In this document: positions 1 through 9,096 of the stretch, piece by piece
Numbering within the stretch: the first letter of the stretch is position 1
Layout: every line of letters starts with the position of its first letter
NCBI RefSeq assembly: GCF_044377145.1
Contig: NZ_JBILJQ010000006.1
Location: 1-64,000 of the forward strand
Reading direction: 5' to 3'
Length of the DNA: 64,000 bases
DNA from: Aquimonas sp044377145
GTDB taxonomy: Bacteria > Pseudomonadota > Gammaproteobacteria > Xanthomonadales > Xanthomonadaceae
Made by a program: the position numbers and the translations under genes
The notes under the pieces: model-generated
Told to the model about the DNA's origin: nothing
The model's database searches: none
Seen by the model: only the letters and a program-made list of their open reading frames with translations

Positions 1-72
1 ACTCGGAAGCAACGAGATCGCAAGCATGAGCGAATCCGCCACTCAGGAGAACGAATGACAGCTATCTGGTGA

Positions 73-345
73 ACAGGCTGTCTCAAAGGGGTTGACGCGT
101 TCCGCAGCGACTTCTCCGACTTCCTGCAGGGCCATCTGAACTACCAGATCGAACACCACGTCTGGCCCGATCTGCCCCTGCTGAAGTATCGACAGGCTGC
201 GCCACGCCTGAAGGCGATCTGCCGGCGGCACGGCGTGTCCTATGTCGAAGAGAGCGTGTTCAAGCGCTTCGGCAAGCTGTGGGCGATCCTGATGGGCGAC
301 AGCAGCATGCAGCGCACGGATACGCGGACGATCGCGCCGGGCTGA
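73..345 (+). pseudogene. C-terminal remnant of a fatty acid desaturase
   Basis: The open frame that starts after the TGA at 70-72 and ends with the TGA at 343-345 reads GHLNYQIEHHVWPDLP. This carries the third histidine box (QIEHH) of membrane fatty-acid desaturases that act on acyl lipids. The continuation (LLKYRQAAPRLKAIC..., VFKRFGKLWAILMG) also looks like the family's C-terminus. About 80 residues remain of a protein usually 330-400 residues long. The first two histidine boxes and the start codon are missing, and the sequence upstream of about position 95 has no desaturase character, so a deletion or insertion breakpoint lies near 70-95. The remnant is surely non-functional as a di-iron enzyme. 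Family assignment rests on the histidine box and its surroundings. Confidence 0.75.
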
Positions 346-548
346 CTACTGCGCCGACAGCGCAGCGGCCTCGAAGCCATTCGCGAACACCGCATCGCGC
401 GGCTCCTCCGTTTGGAGTGGCGATCAGGGTCGGCCTGATCAGCTCGGCGCGGAAGGTAGGGGTGGGCAGACGCTTACCAACCCACAACGACTGCCGAGGG
501 CCATGGCTCGGTGTAGACCAAAGGCCGACGCAGGCAGCGTGAGCAGCT

Positions 549-1405
549 TCACAGCCTGGCCGCCGCACTGTAAAAGCGGGGGGTGTTGCGCCCCGCGCCC
601 TTGGCTGCGTAAAGCGCTTCGTCAGCGCTTGCAATCAAGGCTGCAGCTGTGAGCCCGTCGCTGGGGTACAGCGCAATGCCCACCGAAGCACCCACGCCCA
701 CCGCATGGCCGTCAATAGTTCGCGGTAGCCCCAGCTTCGTGACCACGCTCTGGGCCAAGACTTCCACCTGCCCACGTGTGCCGGGCTTGTCGAGCGCGAT
801 GACAGATTCGTCGCCACCCAAGCGCGCCACCGTGACCACCTGTCGCACCAAGCGCGGCAGGTCGGCAGCCACCGCCTTGAGCAACTGGTCGCCTACGTCG
901 TGGTCCAGCTGGTCGTTCACGGTTTTGAAGCGATCCAGGTCCAGGAACATCACTGCCACGCTGGGGTCTTCGCGCAGGGTCTAACCCAGCAGTTGCGCCA
1001 GCAGCTCCAGCAGCAGCGTCCGGTTGGGCAGCTCGGTCAGCGGGTCGTGAAAGGCGAGGTGGCGCAGGCGCTCGTTGTGGCGCCAGCGTTCAGTGATGTC
1101 GCTGAACACCTAGACCTGCAGCTGCGGCACCGAGGGGCCAGCACTGATCACCGTCACCGCCTGCCAAGCCAGGTAAACACTCCCGTCCGGGCGCCTTGCC
1201 CAAGTCTCGCCTGCCCAGGGCCGTGGGTGTCCAGTTCATGCTGAAAGCGGGTCTGGAAGGCCTGATCGTGGCGGCCTGCGTCCAGCAGGCTTGCGGGCTG
1301 GCCGATCGCCTGCGCTGCGGTGTAGCCCACGATGGAAGTGAACGCCGGGTTCACCTACAAGATGAGGCCCTGCTCGTCGGTGACCATGATGGCTTCAGCG
1401 GTCCA
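549..1405 (-). pseudogene. Broken PAS-GGDEF diguanylate cyclase
   Basis: Read on the minus strand, 1354-1154 encodes a PAS core (NPAFTSIVGYTAAQAIGQ). After a frame change, 1110-549 encodes ITERWRHNERLRHLAFHDPLTELPNR followed by FLDLDRFKTVND, a signature-like RLGGDESV and a C-terminal ADEALYAAKGAGRN, in the order of a PAS-linked GGDEF domain that would make cyclic di-GMP. Damage is extensive: in-frame stops at 1107-1109 and 981-983, a stop just before the PAS NPAF segment (about 1351-1353), and a frameshift between PAS and GGDEF. The signature is GGDES rather than GG[DE]EF. The N-terminus is gone because the upstream hydrolase gene is joined directly to the PAS domain. An intact 136-residue GGDEF half (959-549) could still be translated but lacks the motif phenylalanine. 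Confidence 0.85.
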
Positions 1406-1827
1406 TCAAGGTCCTCGCGCTCGAAGCCTCCTTGGTAGTGCGGCGGATCGTTCAGAAAGCAAGGCGACGGCCCCACCAACACCAGTCGGCCAAACGGCTG
1501 CGGCCTAGCGATGGACGCCAACAGCCCCACGCTGCAGTTCACCGAATGACCGACAAAGGTAACGCCCGGCTGCAGCCCCAGGGCATCGCACACCTCCAGC
1601 ACGTCCTGCGCGTAGCCATGCAGGGAGCCGTAGCGCTGGCTGTCAAATGCCGTCAGGTCAGACTGCCCACTTCCGACGTAGTCAAAAAGCACTTGGCGGT
1701 GACTGGGCGCAAAGGCTGGAGTGATGGCCGAGCACATCTGCTGGCTGCAGCCAAAGCCGTGGGCGAAGAGCAGCACCGGGACTTCGGAGCCTGGAACCTG
1801 GATGTTGTTGCGTTTGGCGGCGTTCAT
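1402..1827 (-). pseudogene. Truncated RsbQ-type alpha/beta hydrolase
   Basis: From the ATG at 1827 (GGGAG is a plausible ribosome-binding site) the frame reads NNIQVPGSEVPVLLFAHGFG, FDYVGSGQSDLTAFD, GYAQDVLEVCDALGL, a GHSVN nucleophile elbow and GPSPCFLNDPPHYQGGFE. This matches the first 145 or so residues of RsbQ-like hydrolases (family length about 270). After GGFEREDLDG the frame enters DNA that encodes the neighbouring PAS domain in another frame and stops at 1351. The catalytic Asp and His of the C-terminal half are therefore lost. In Bacillus, RsbQ works with the PAS phosphatase RsbP; here the partner position is taken by a PAS-GGDEF remnant, suggesting an ancestral hydrolase plus PAS-cyclase pair. 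The deletion joint lies near 1400. Confidence 0.85.
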
Positions 1828-2413
1828 TGGGAGGCTCCCTGAAGCATAGGAAACGCAATCGTCCCTTCCTGGCTGTCTGTCGAGTAGGCGGCGGCCGAGC
1901 AAGCGCTGGCTTGCGCAAGAGTCGGACCAGCACGACTGCGATTTCGGCATCACGCGGGCGCTCAGCCTGGCCCCTCGTGGCCGTCTGTCACTGAATGCCG
2001 GGATCGGGCCAAGCGCGCGCCTGCGCAATCGTCGCCGCATCTGAGGGCTGTTGGTCTCGCAATTGGGGCGTGGCAGATCTTGCGACTACGGGGCCGTGGC
2101 CGGTGGCCCTCGCGCTGGGGGCCGGTCGTGCGCTTGCTCGTTGTCGCCTTCGGCGTTGTGGCCGTCGGAACGTCACGCGGCCACGGCGGGCGCCACCGAG
2201 GTGACCCCGGCGCTCTGAAGCCTGTCCAACCCCGGCTGCAGATGAGCTAGCGCCAGCTCCGCTGTCGCTTCCAGGCGCACTGCGCGACCCACAGTACCAA
2301 GACGTGCTCGGCACCCTGTTGGCGCCCACTGAAACCAGCGCTGCCGAACACTTGATCACCTGCGGCAAAGACCTGCTGGCCCTTCTCATGTCCTGCAGCA
2401 GCGGGAGGCGGAG
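1828..2413. other. Gene-free stretch with decayed DNA
   Basis: No reading frame here resembles a known family on either strand. One plus-strand frame without a usable start (about 2208-2417) ends in a TGA that overlaps the ATG of the transposase remnant. Its translation (ALRDPQYQDVLGTLLAPTET...) has a protein-like composition, but I do not recognise it. It may be the tail of a lost gene, perhaps another mobile element. Confidence 0.4.
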
Positions 2414-2677
2414 ATGACACCGTACGCAGCGATCGAACTGCGTTCCAACCACGGGATGCAGTCCGTCATCGACGAACAGGACCATGTTGTGTTCGAGCGG
2501 CGTTTGCCGAGCACCCTGGAGCCGGTCTTGCAGGCGCTTGCGCCCTTTCTGAAAGCGCTGAAGGCGCTGGCGGTGGAGTCCACCTGTAACGGGTACTGGC
2601 GGGTCGATGGCCTGTTGGACGCGGGCGTGGCTGTTCGGCTGGTGAACACCGCGGCGATTCCGCGTACGCGCACGTGA
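2414..2677 (+). mobile_element. IS110-family transposase N-terminal remnant
   Basis: An 87-residue frame starts MTPYAAIELRSNHGMQSVIDEQ and continues with VVFERRLP, LKALAVESTCNGYWRVDGLLDAG and VRLVNTAAIP. This is the N-terminal RuvC-like (DEDD) domain layout of IS110-type transposases, in which the first catalytic Asp usually sits in AIDLHS and the glutamate in VVEST. Here the Asp is Glu (AIEL) and the His is Arg, while VEST is kept. The protein breaks off after NTAAIP, where full-length members have about 250 more residues. No C-terminal Ser-containing domain or bridge-RNA region is visible downstream: 2678-2971 shows nothing recognisable. It is an inactive stump, consistent with the decay around it. 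Confidence 0.75.
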
Positions 2678-2971
2678 ACACAGGCTGCAACGGTCAAGCC
2701 AAGAGCGGATCAGCAGGAAAAGTGAGAAGCCCGGGTCTCAGGAGGAGTCTCGTCGGCCCTGTTGGCACGGGCGGCGCAAGGGTGACCCCTCTGTGCACGC
2801 CTCCACCGGCAGCTGCCGTGGATGCCACGCGGATGAGCGAATCCGGAGGCACGCTGTCACTGCTCATGAATTCGTTGGATGGAAAGCGTCAATCTCACTT
2901 GTAGGGCAGAGAAGCGCAGCGCATCGACCCGCACGTCCCAGCCCGTGGATCATCGTGGCGGAACCCGAACG

Positions 2972-3376
2972 CTAACCGACCACTTCCGCCTGAAATCCGC
3001 CGAGTAAATGCGCCCACAGCCCCAACACCGCCAGAAAGTTCAGCGTGAATACCAGCCCGCGCAGGCGGACGTTGCCGGTGAAGACCTGCACGATGCTGTG
3101 CAGCAGGCGACCCGCGATGAACAGCCAGGCAAGCGTGAGCGCGGCGCTGGAGGCCACGGGCAGCAGAAGGCAGGCCAGATGGAAGAACAGCCGCCACTCG
3201 AACTGGTTCGACAAGTTGGCGCTGATACGCGGCTCCACCGTTGCGAACGGGTTCAAGCCGTCAGCACGACGACCGATGCCCCAGACCTTGGGCGCACGCA
3301 CCACCGTCAACGCGGCGTAAAGCGCGGCAGCCAAGGCGACATGCGCGGCCATAGGCAGGATCAGTTCGTTCGTCAT
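2972..3376 (-). CDS. MAPEG family membrane protein
   Basis: This 134-residue protein has about four hydrophobic segments (LPMAAHVALAAALYAAL near residue 8, FFHLACLLLPVASSAAL near 68, LAWLFIAGRLLHSIVQVF, and FTLNFLAVLGLWAHLL). The NPF and LSNQFEWRLFFH motifs are typical of bacterial MAPEG (membrane-associated eicosanoid/glutathione metabolism) proteins, usually 130-150 residues long. Its enzymatic activity, if any, cannot be read from the sequence. The ATG at 3376 overlaps the TGA of the upstream small membrane gene (ATGA), implying translational coupling. This choice is better than an ATG further upstream, which would extend the protein through the preceding gene. Confidence 0.8.
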   Translation of the reverse strand: MTNELILPMAAHVALAAALYAALTVVRAPKVWGIGRRADGLNPFATVEPRISANLSNQFEWRLFFHLACLLLPVASSAALTLAWLFIAGRLLHSIVQVFTGNVRLRGLVFTLNFLAVLGLWAHLLGGFQAEVVG

Positions 3377-3590
3377 AAGGCGTTTGCTCCCAAGAACAAC
3401 CCGGCGATCCTGGCCAACCATGCAAGCAGAAGCAGAAGCGCCAGAAGCACCACATGCCCGATCAGGGCGGGCTGCAGCAGGACGTAGTACGCGAGCTCCA
3501 GCGCTTCCGGAATCGACCGTTCGCGAAGGCTACTGCAAACAACGCCGCCAGCTCTGCTGCTGCCTCCGGCCCATAGACGACCCTGCCCAT
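3373..3590 (-). pseudogene. Small membrane protein, probably frameshifted
   Basis: The last 45 codons (ALELAYYVLLQPALIGHVVLLALLLLLAWLARIAGLFLGANAL, described here by its hydrophobic LLALLLLLAWL core) encode one strong membrane segment, and the frame ends in a TGA overlapping the MAPEG start. No start codon with a convincing site exists in that frame. In the adjacent frame the ATG at 3590 gives MGRVVYGPEAAAELAALFAV, which also looks coding and then runs out of frame around 3515-3530. One indel there would make a single protein of about 72 residues. I did not recognise a family. The alternatives are a sequencing indel or a genuine recent lesion; the MAPEG gene downstream could still be translated. 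Confidence 0.5.
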
Positions 3591-3706
3591 GACATGCAAA
3601 GAGGTAACGAAACTCACCTACCCTCCTGCTGCGCCCCATGCTGAAATGGCGACTTGAAGCGCGCAAGCCGACCTGCCAGCGCGCACGTTAGACAGGATGT
3701 CCCGAC

Positions 3707-4765
3707 ATGCGCCCCATTGCACTGGCAACGCCAGCCCTTTCGCTGGCCCTGTTTCTGTTCGCGCTGAGCGCAGCGCCTGCCTTCGCACAGACCGATGCAC
3801 AGTCTGCGCCTTCCGCTGCGCCACCCACGATTGAGCTGCGGGCGGTCGAAGACGTCGCCCTGCCCGACCGACACAGCGCCAGCGCGTCCGTACTGGCGCC
3901 GAACGATGCGGTGATCGCGGCCGAAATCTCCGCGACGGTGTCCGAGGTGCAGATCGAAGCCGGCCGCAGCGTCGCCCGCGGCGAGCTGCTGGTGAGCCTG
4001 GACGAACGCGACGCGCGGCTTGCGCTGCAGCAGGCCGAAGCGCAGCTCACAGCGGCCCAGGCGCGGCTGACACTGGCGACCCAGCGCGCGCAGCGCGGAC
4101 GCAGCCTGCGCGCCGATCGACACATCAGCGAAGACGAACTGCTCGCGCTTGAAACAGGCCTGGATGCCGGCGGGGCCGACGTCGCACTGGCCCGCGCAGG
4201 CCGTGATGCCGCCGCCCGCCAACTGGACAAATGCCGAGTGCGCGCGCCGTTCGATGGCGTAGTGCTGGAACGCCAGGCCCAGGTCGGCGCGCTGGCAGCG
4301 CCTGGCACCCCGCTGCTGCGACTGGTGTCCACTGCCGCGCCCGAAGTCGAAGCGCAGATACCGCCTGAGTTTGCGCAGGACCTCGCCTACGCTCTGGAGG
4401 TCCACTTCGAAACCCGCGGCCAGCGCCATGCGCTCGCCTTGGTCGCGCTGTCCCCGGTGCTGGAGCGCGCGGCGCGCACCCAGCTCGCGCGCTTCTCGTT
4501 CCAGAACCCCGCAGCGGCGGCCGGCAGCACCGGTCAGATCACGTGGACAGGCCCGCGCCTGTTGCTGCCCGCCGAACTGATGGTCAAGCGCAACGCCCAG
4601 CTCGGCGCGTTCATTGAGGAAGACGGTGTCGCACGCTTCGTCCTGGCGTCTGACGCGCAGGAAGGTCGCCCGTTCCGCCTGCAGCTGGCGCCGGGTACAC
4701 GCGTGGTCAGCCGCGGCCAGCAGGGCCTGAACGACGGTGATGCGCTGCCGGCGGTGGAGCAATGA
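3707..4765 (+). CDS. RND efflux periplasmic adaptor (membrane fusion protein)
   Basis: The 352-residue product starts with a signal peptide (hydrophobic LSLALFLFALSAAPAFA, cleavage after about residue 27). A barrel-sandwich half (AAEISATVSEVQIEAGRSVA, near residue 70) comes next, then an Ala/Gln/Arg-rich alpha-helical hairpin (QQAEAQLTAAQARL), the second lipoyl-like half (CRVRAPFDGVVLERQAQVGA) and a beta-barrel region. This is the order of HlyD/AcrA-type adaptors, which link an inner-membrane RND pump to an outer-membrane channel. The ATG at 3707 is preceded by an AGGATG ribosome-binding site. Its stop overlaps the start of the RND permease (ATGA), so the two are one operon. No outer-membrane channel gene is in the window; a TolC-like protein would have to be encoded elsewhere. 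Confidence 0.9.
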   Translation: MRPIALATPALSLALFLFALSAAPAFAQTDAQSAPSAAPPTIELRAVEDVALPDRHSASASVLAPNDAVIAAEISATVSEVQIEAGRSVARGELLVSLDERDARLALQQAEAQLTAAQARLTLATQRAQRGRSLRADRHISEDELLALETGLDAGGADVALARAGRDAAARQLDKCRVRAPFDGVVLERQAQVGALAAPGTPLLRLVSTAAPEVEAQIPPEFAQDLAYALEVHFETRGQRHALALVALSPVLERAARTQLARFSFQNPAAAAGSTGQITWTGPRLLLPAELMVKRNAQLGAFIEEDGVARFVLASDAQEGRPFRLQLAPGTRVVSRGQQGLNDGDALPAVEQ

Positions 4766-7700
4766 GCCTGCTGGAACGCCTGATCACCCACCATCCGCTG
4801 GCGAACATCGCTTTTGTGGTCGTGCTGGTGATGGGCGCATTGGCCTACGTTTCGATGCCACGCGAGCAGGACCCGGAGATCAACTTCAACTGGCTGAACA
4901 TCAGCACCGCGCTGCCGGGCGCCTCAGCCGAGGATGTCGAAGCCAAGATCACCAATCCGCTGGAGGACGCGCTGCGCAATGTGCAGGACGTGCGCTGGGT
5001 GATCAGCAGCTCGCGCGAGGGCGTCAGCAACATCCTGGTGCGCTTCCGCGAGATCGACGAGCGCACGTTCGACAAGCGCGTCAACGATGTGCGTCGCGAG
5101 ATCCAGAACAAAGCCAATGCCGAACTGCCGGTCGAGGCGCTCGACCCGGACATCCTGGAGATCACCTCGGCGAACGGGTTTCCCACCGCCATGGTGGTGC
5201 TGCGCGGCCAGGCCGATGACGAGCATCTGCGCTTCGCTGCCCGCAGCGTGCGCGAGGACATCGAGCGCATCAGCGGGGTTGACCGCGTGCTGGCGCTGGG
5301 CTTCCGCGACCCGGAGCTGCGCGTCGAGTTCGACCCCCAGCAGTTGGCGGCGCGTGGTGTGAACGCCGTGCAGCTGGCGGACGCCCTGCGCGGCTGGTTC
5401 CGCGACGTGTTCGCTGGCAAGCAGGACGCCAGCGATGCCGAATGGCTGGTGCGTGTGGCCGGTGCCGTGCCCGACGTGGAGCGCCTCGCGGGCTTTGAAC
5501 TGCCGCTGGATGGCGGCAGCTCGGTGCGGCTCGACACCTTGGCCGAGGTGCGCCGGGTCAGCCAGCGCCCGCGCCAGCTGGTCGGCACCGACGGCCAGCC
5601 GGCGGTGCTGATGTCGATTACCAAGATCGGCGGCAGCAACACCCTGGAACTGGTCGACCGGCTGCGCGAGTACGTCGAGCGGAAGAACGCGGTGCTGGCC
5701 AGCACGGGGCTGTCGCTGGTGCTGAGCGACGACCAGTCGCTGCCGACCCGCGACGCGCTGGCGATCATGCAGGACAACGCTCTGGTCGGCCTGATCCTGG
5801 TGCTGGGGGTGTGCTGGCTGTTCCTCGGCTCGCGCATCTCGGCGATGGTGGCGCTGGGCGTGGTGTTCTCGATCGCTGGAACCTTCATTCTTCTGGATGT
5901 CACCGGCAACTCGCTCAACGTCTCGGTGCTGCTCGGCATCGTCATCGTGCTGGGCATGCTGGTCGACGACGCCGTGGTGGTGGTCGAAGCCATGTACTAC
6001 CGCATGCAGCGCGGAACCGACGCACTTCAGGCCGCGCTCGAAAGCCTACGCGAGGTCGGACTGCCGGTGCTGGCCGCGGTGACCACCACCGTGGCGGCCT
6101 TCCTGCCGCTGATGCTGCTGCCGGGCATCCTTGGCCAGTTCATGTTCGTCATTCCCTTCGTGGTGACGGTGGGGCTGACGGTGAGCTTGATCGAGGCCGT
6201 GTGGATGCTGCCCGCACACGTCGTCGCATTGGGCCCCAAGGCACTCAGCGGCTCGCGCAGCCAGGCCTGGCGTGAGCGCTGGACGCATGCGCTGCGGGTC
6301 AAGTACACGCGTGCGCTGATCCACGTCATGCGCCGACCGGCGCGGTATCTCAGCGGTGCCTTCGCCCTGTTTCTCGGAACCATGGGTCTGATCGTGCTGG
6401 GCGCGGCCTTCAACAGCGGCCCGGTGCGCTTCAACTTCTTCGCCTTCGATCCGATCCGGCTGTTCTACGTCAACGTCGACCTGCCGCCGACCACGCCGAT
6501 CGAGGAGAGCATCCAGCACACGCTGACGGTGGAGCAGATCGTGCGACGGCACCTGCGCGCGGGCGAGGCCCGCTCGGTGGTGTCGATGGCAGGCATCAAG
6601 TTCACCCCGGACGAAGCGGTGTTTGGCGATCGCTACGGCCAGATCGCGGTGTCGCTCAATCCCGCGACCGACGACTCGCGTCTGATCGACGACATCATCG
6701 AAGCCATGCGCGAGGACGTCGAGTCCGCCCCGGTGCCTGCAGCGCTGTCCTTCCTCAAGCTGAGCGGCGGCCCGCCCACCGGCAAAGCCATCAGCGTCAA
6801 GGTGCGCGCCGACGATCCCGCAGAGCTGGCGGCCGCCGCCGAGCGGGTGAAGCAGATCGTCAAGGGTATCGAGGGCGCACGCGACATCAGCGACGATGCC
6901 AGCCCCGGACGCAGCGAGCTGACCCTCGAAGTCGACGTGGCCGCCGCCCGCGAGGCCGGGCTGGACCCGGCCGCGGTGGCACGTCTGGTGCGGCTGCATG
7001 TCGACGGCGAAGTGGTGGCCGACCTGCGCGACCGCGGCGAGAAGGTCGAACTGCGCGTGCAGGCGCGGCCGCAGCGGCTGGATCGGGTCGAGGCCCTGTT
7101 GGCGCAGCCGGTGGCCTTGCCCGGCGGCGGCAGCACCGTCCTGGGCGCCCTGGTGAAGGCTGAGACGCGCACCAGTGCCGACCTGATCAAGCACTGGAAC
7201 TTCCGCCGCGCGATCACCGTCGAGGCCGATCTCGATCTCGACCTGAACAATGCGGTGGCGGCGGCGCAGACCCTGCGCGAGCAATGGGAGACCGTGCGCG
7301 CGGAGTATCCGAACGCGGACCTCGACTTCTCCGGCCAGCTCGACGACATCAACGAATCGCTGGCGGCGATGGGGCCGCTGAGCCTGCTGGGCATCGGCCT
7401 GATCTATCTGATCCTGGCCGCACAGTTCCGCAGCTACTGGCAGCCCTTGCTGATCCTCGTCACCGTGCCCTTGGCCCTGGTCGGCGTGACCCTGGGCGTG
7501 GTCGTCTCGGGCAACCCCGTCTCGCTGTACACCCTGTACGGCGCCATCGCTCTGATCGGCATCTCGGTGAACGGTGCGATCGTACTGATCGATGCCGCCA
7601 ACCAGCGCCGCGCCGCCGGCATGCGCACCCTGCATGCGGCCATCTACGCCGCGCGCCGCCGCGTGATCGCCATCGCGATGACCACCGGCACCACCATCGC

Positions 7701-7896
7701 CGGTCTGTTCTCGCTGGCCATGGGCTTTGCGGGCGAGAGCCTGCTGTGGGGCCCGGTGGCCTCGGCCATCGTCTGGGGTCTGGCCTTCTCCAGCGTGCTG
7801 ACCCTGTTCGTGGTGCCGGTGCTGTACCGGCAGTTCATGAAGGGCCGGGCGCCGGGCACGATGGGCCTGGTTGAACCGGTGGCCATCGGAGGCTAG
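4762..7896 (+). CDS. RND family efflux permease
   Basis: This is a 1044-residue inner-membrane transporter of AcrB/MexB length. An N-terminal membrane helix (ANIAFVVVLVMGALAYV) precedes the periplasmic porter segment with SMPREQDPEINF. A TM2-6 block around residues 340-490 contains GMLVDDAVVVVEA with the paired aspartates Asp402/Asp403 of the proton relay. A second large periplasmic domain and a TM8-12 block (LLGIGLIYLILAAQFRSYWQPLL to SVLTLFVVPVLYRQF) follow. Such pumps exchange protons for drugs, detergents, bile salts or metals. The TM4 DD motif and lack of a Met-rich path argue for organic substrates, but the substrate cannot be read. It is coupled to the adaptor upstream by a 4-bp overlap. 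Confidence 0.93.
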   Translation: MSLLERLITHHPLANIAFVVVLVMGALAYVSMPREQDPEINFNWLNISTALPGASAEDVEAKITNPLEDALRNVQDVRWVISSSREGVSNILVRFREIDERTFDKRVNDVRREIQNKANAELPVEALDPDILEITSANGFPTAMVVLRGQADDEHLRFAARSVREDIERISGVDRVLALGFRDPELRVEFDPQQLAARGVNAVQLADALRGWFRDVFAGKQDASDAEWLVRVAGAVPDVERLAGFELPLDGGSSVRLDTLAEVRRVSQRPRQLVGTDGQPAVLMSITKIGGSNTLELVDRLREYVERKNAVLASTGLSLVLSDDQSLPTRDALAIMQDNALVGLILVLGVCWLFLGSRISAMVALGVVFSIAGTFILLDVTGNSLNVSVLLGIVIVLGMLVDDAVVVVEAMYYRMQRGTDALQAALESLREVGLPVLAAVTTTVAAFLPLMLLPGILGQFMFVIPFVVTVGLTVSLIEAVWMLPAHVVALGPKALSGSRSQAWRERWTHALRVKYTRALIHVMRRPARYLSGAFALFLGTMGLIVLGAAFNSGPVRFNFFAFDPIRLFYVNVDLPPTTPIEESIQHTLTVEQIVRRHLRAGEARSVVSMAGIKFTPDEAVFGDRYGQIAVSLNPATDDSRLIDDIIEAMREDVESAPVPAALSFLKLSGGPPTGKAISVKVRADDPAELAAAAERVKQIVKGIEGARDISDDASPGRSELTLEVDVAAAREAGLDPAAVARLVRLHVDGEVVADLRDRGEKVELRVQARPQRLDRVEALLAQPVALPGGGSTVLGALVKAETRTSADLIKHWNFRRAITVEADLDLDLNNAVAAAQTLREQWETVRAEYPNADLDFSGQLDDINESLAAMGPLSLLGIGLIYLILAAQFRSYWQPLLILVTVPLALVGVTLGVVVSGNPVSLYTLYGAIALIGISVNGAIVLIDAANQRRAAGMRTLHAAIYAARRRVIAIAMTTGTTIAGLFSLAMGFAGESLLWGPVASAIVWGLAFSSVLTLFVVPVLYRQFMKGRAPGTMGLVEPVAIGG

Positions 7897-8011
7897 TTGG
7901 ATTGCGCTGGACGGCTCGCGTAGTCCGCTCAGCGCACTCCCCGCGCACTGCTGTCGCACGCGGCGCCACCGCGACCGCAGTCCTCGGCGCCGCGCCGCAG
8001 AGCAGGCAAGT

Positions 8012-8890
8012 TCAAGCCGTGGCCTGTGCCAGCAGCCAGTCGACCATGGTCCGTGCCGCCGGCCGCAGCCGCCGGTGCTCCGCGTACACCACGTGATAGC
8101 TGTAGCGACCCGGCAGCTCCGGGCCGGGCAACTGAACCAGGCTGCGTTCCCTCAGCCAGGGACCGAGGATACTGGAGCGCGCCAGCGCTGCGCCGAGGCC
8201 CTGCTCGGCGGCTGCGAGCATGTCGGTGCTGTCGCTGAACACGTAGCGCTCGTCCAGCCCCGAAAGGCGCAGGCCGGCGATGCGGCACCAGTCGCGCCAG
8301 CCCTGTACGGCGAGGTCGGAGATCAAGGGCAGCCGCGCGACCTGCGCCGGAGTCTTGATGCCCTTGGCCATCGCTGGTGAAGCCACCGGGAACAGGCTGT
8401 CCTGCAGCAAGGGATGCGCGACCAGCCCCGGCCAACGGCCTGGCCCATAACGAATGCCGAAATCGGGCCCGCTGTCGTCGAAGCGGGTGAGTGCGCTGCC
8501 GGTGTCAATCGACAGTCGGACCTCCGGATGGGCGCGCGCGAACTCGGGCAGCCTCGGAATCAACCAGCTGGACGCGAACGAATGCAGGGTGGTGATGCGC
8601 ACCGGCGCATCCGCCGCGCTGCTGCGCTTCAAGCCGCTGATCACCCCGTCGATGTCGGCGATCGCGCCGGAGGCGGCATCCGCCAGCTGACGCCCCTCGG
8701 CCGTGAGCCGCACGCCGCGTGCGTGGCGTCGGAACAGAGGCAGGCCCAGCCGCGCCTCCAGCCGACGCACATGGTGGCTGACTGCGCTGGCCGTGAGATG
8801 CAGCTCCTCGGCAGCATGGGCGAAGTTCTGATGGCGCGCGGCGGCCTCGAACGCGGCGAGTGCGGACAGCCAATCGCTGTGCAGGGCCAT
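8012..8890 (-). CDS. LysR family transcriptional regulator (GcvA-like)
   Basis: The 292-residue regulator has an N-terminal winged helix-turn-helix (LSALAAFEAAARHQNFAHAA, TASAVSHHVRRLEARLGLPLFRR, residues 5-60) and a LysR substrate-binding domain (RITTLHSFASSWLIPRLPEF, near residue 95). SFASSWLIPRL is characteristic of the GcvA subgroup. I chose the ATG at 8890 because the helix-turn-helix starts 5-10 residues after it; a GTG ten codons upstream is possible. It is divergent from an EamA exporter gene and separated from it by a 409-bp intergenic region with a strong palindrome, so it probably controls that exporter and itself. The ligand is unknown. The RND operon converges on it from the other side. 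Confidence 0.9.
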   Translation of the reverse strand: MALHSDWLSALAAFEAAARHQNFAHAAEELHLTASAVSHHVRRLEARLGLPLFRRHARGVRLTAEGRQLADAASGAIADIDGVISGLKRSSAADAPVRITTLHSFASSWLIPRLPEFARAHPEVRLSIDTGSALTRFDDSGPDFGIRYGPGRWPGLVAHPLLQDSLFPVASPAMAKGIKTPAQVARLPLISDLAVQGWRDWCRIAGLRLSGLDERYVFSDSTDMLAAAEQGLGAALARSSILGPWLRERSLVQLPGPELPGRYSYHVVYAEHRRLRPAARTMVDWLLAQATA

Positions 8891-9096
8891 CTCAGTGCAG
8901 CGCCCTGTCGCGACACTCACCCGGCAGTCGCGGGCATCGGCATGCGGCGCCGTCGAGCACGCTGGGGTCGGCGATGCGTGTGGTGACGGCCCGCGCTACA
9001 GGAGAACTCGGCACCGCGATGCCGTGCGCCGGGCACATCTGATCCTGCAGATCGCGATTCATTCAAAACTCCATGAGGCTGACCGCCGGGCGGCTT

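Noticed and set aside
1995..2204. Small plus-strand frame of 69 residues
   Set aside because: No homology that I recognise, Arg-rich composition, no ribosome-binding site.
6046..7959. Long antisense frame (637 residues) opposite the RND permease
   Set aside because: It mirrors a clearly functional permease gene; high GC gives long shadow frames, and its translation is His/Gln/Arg-rich with no domain.
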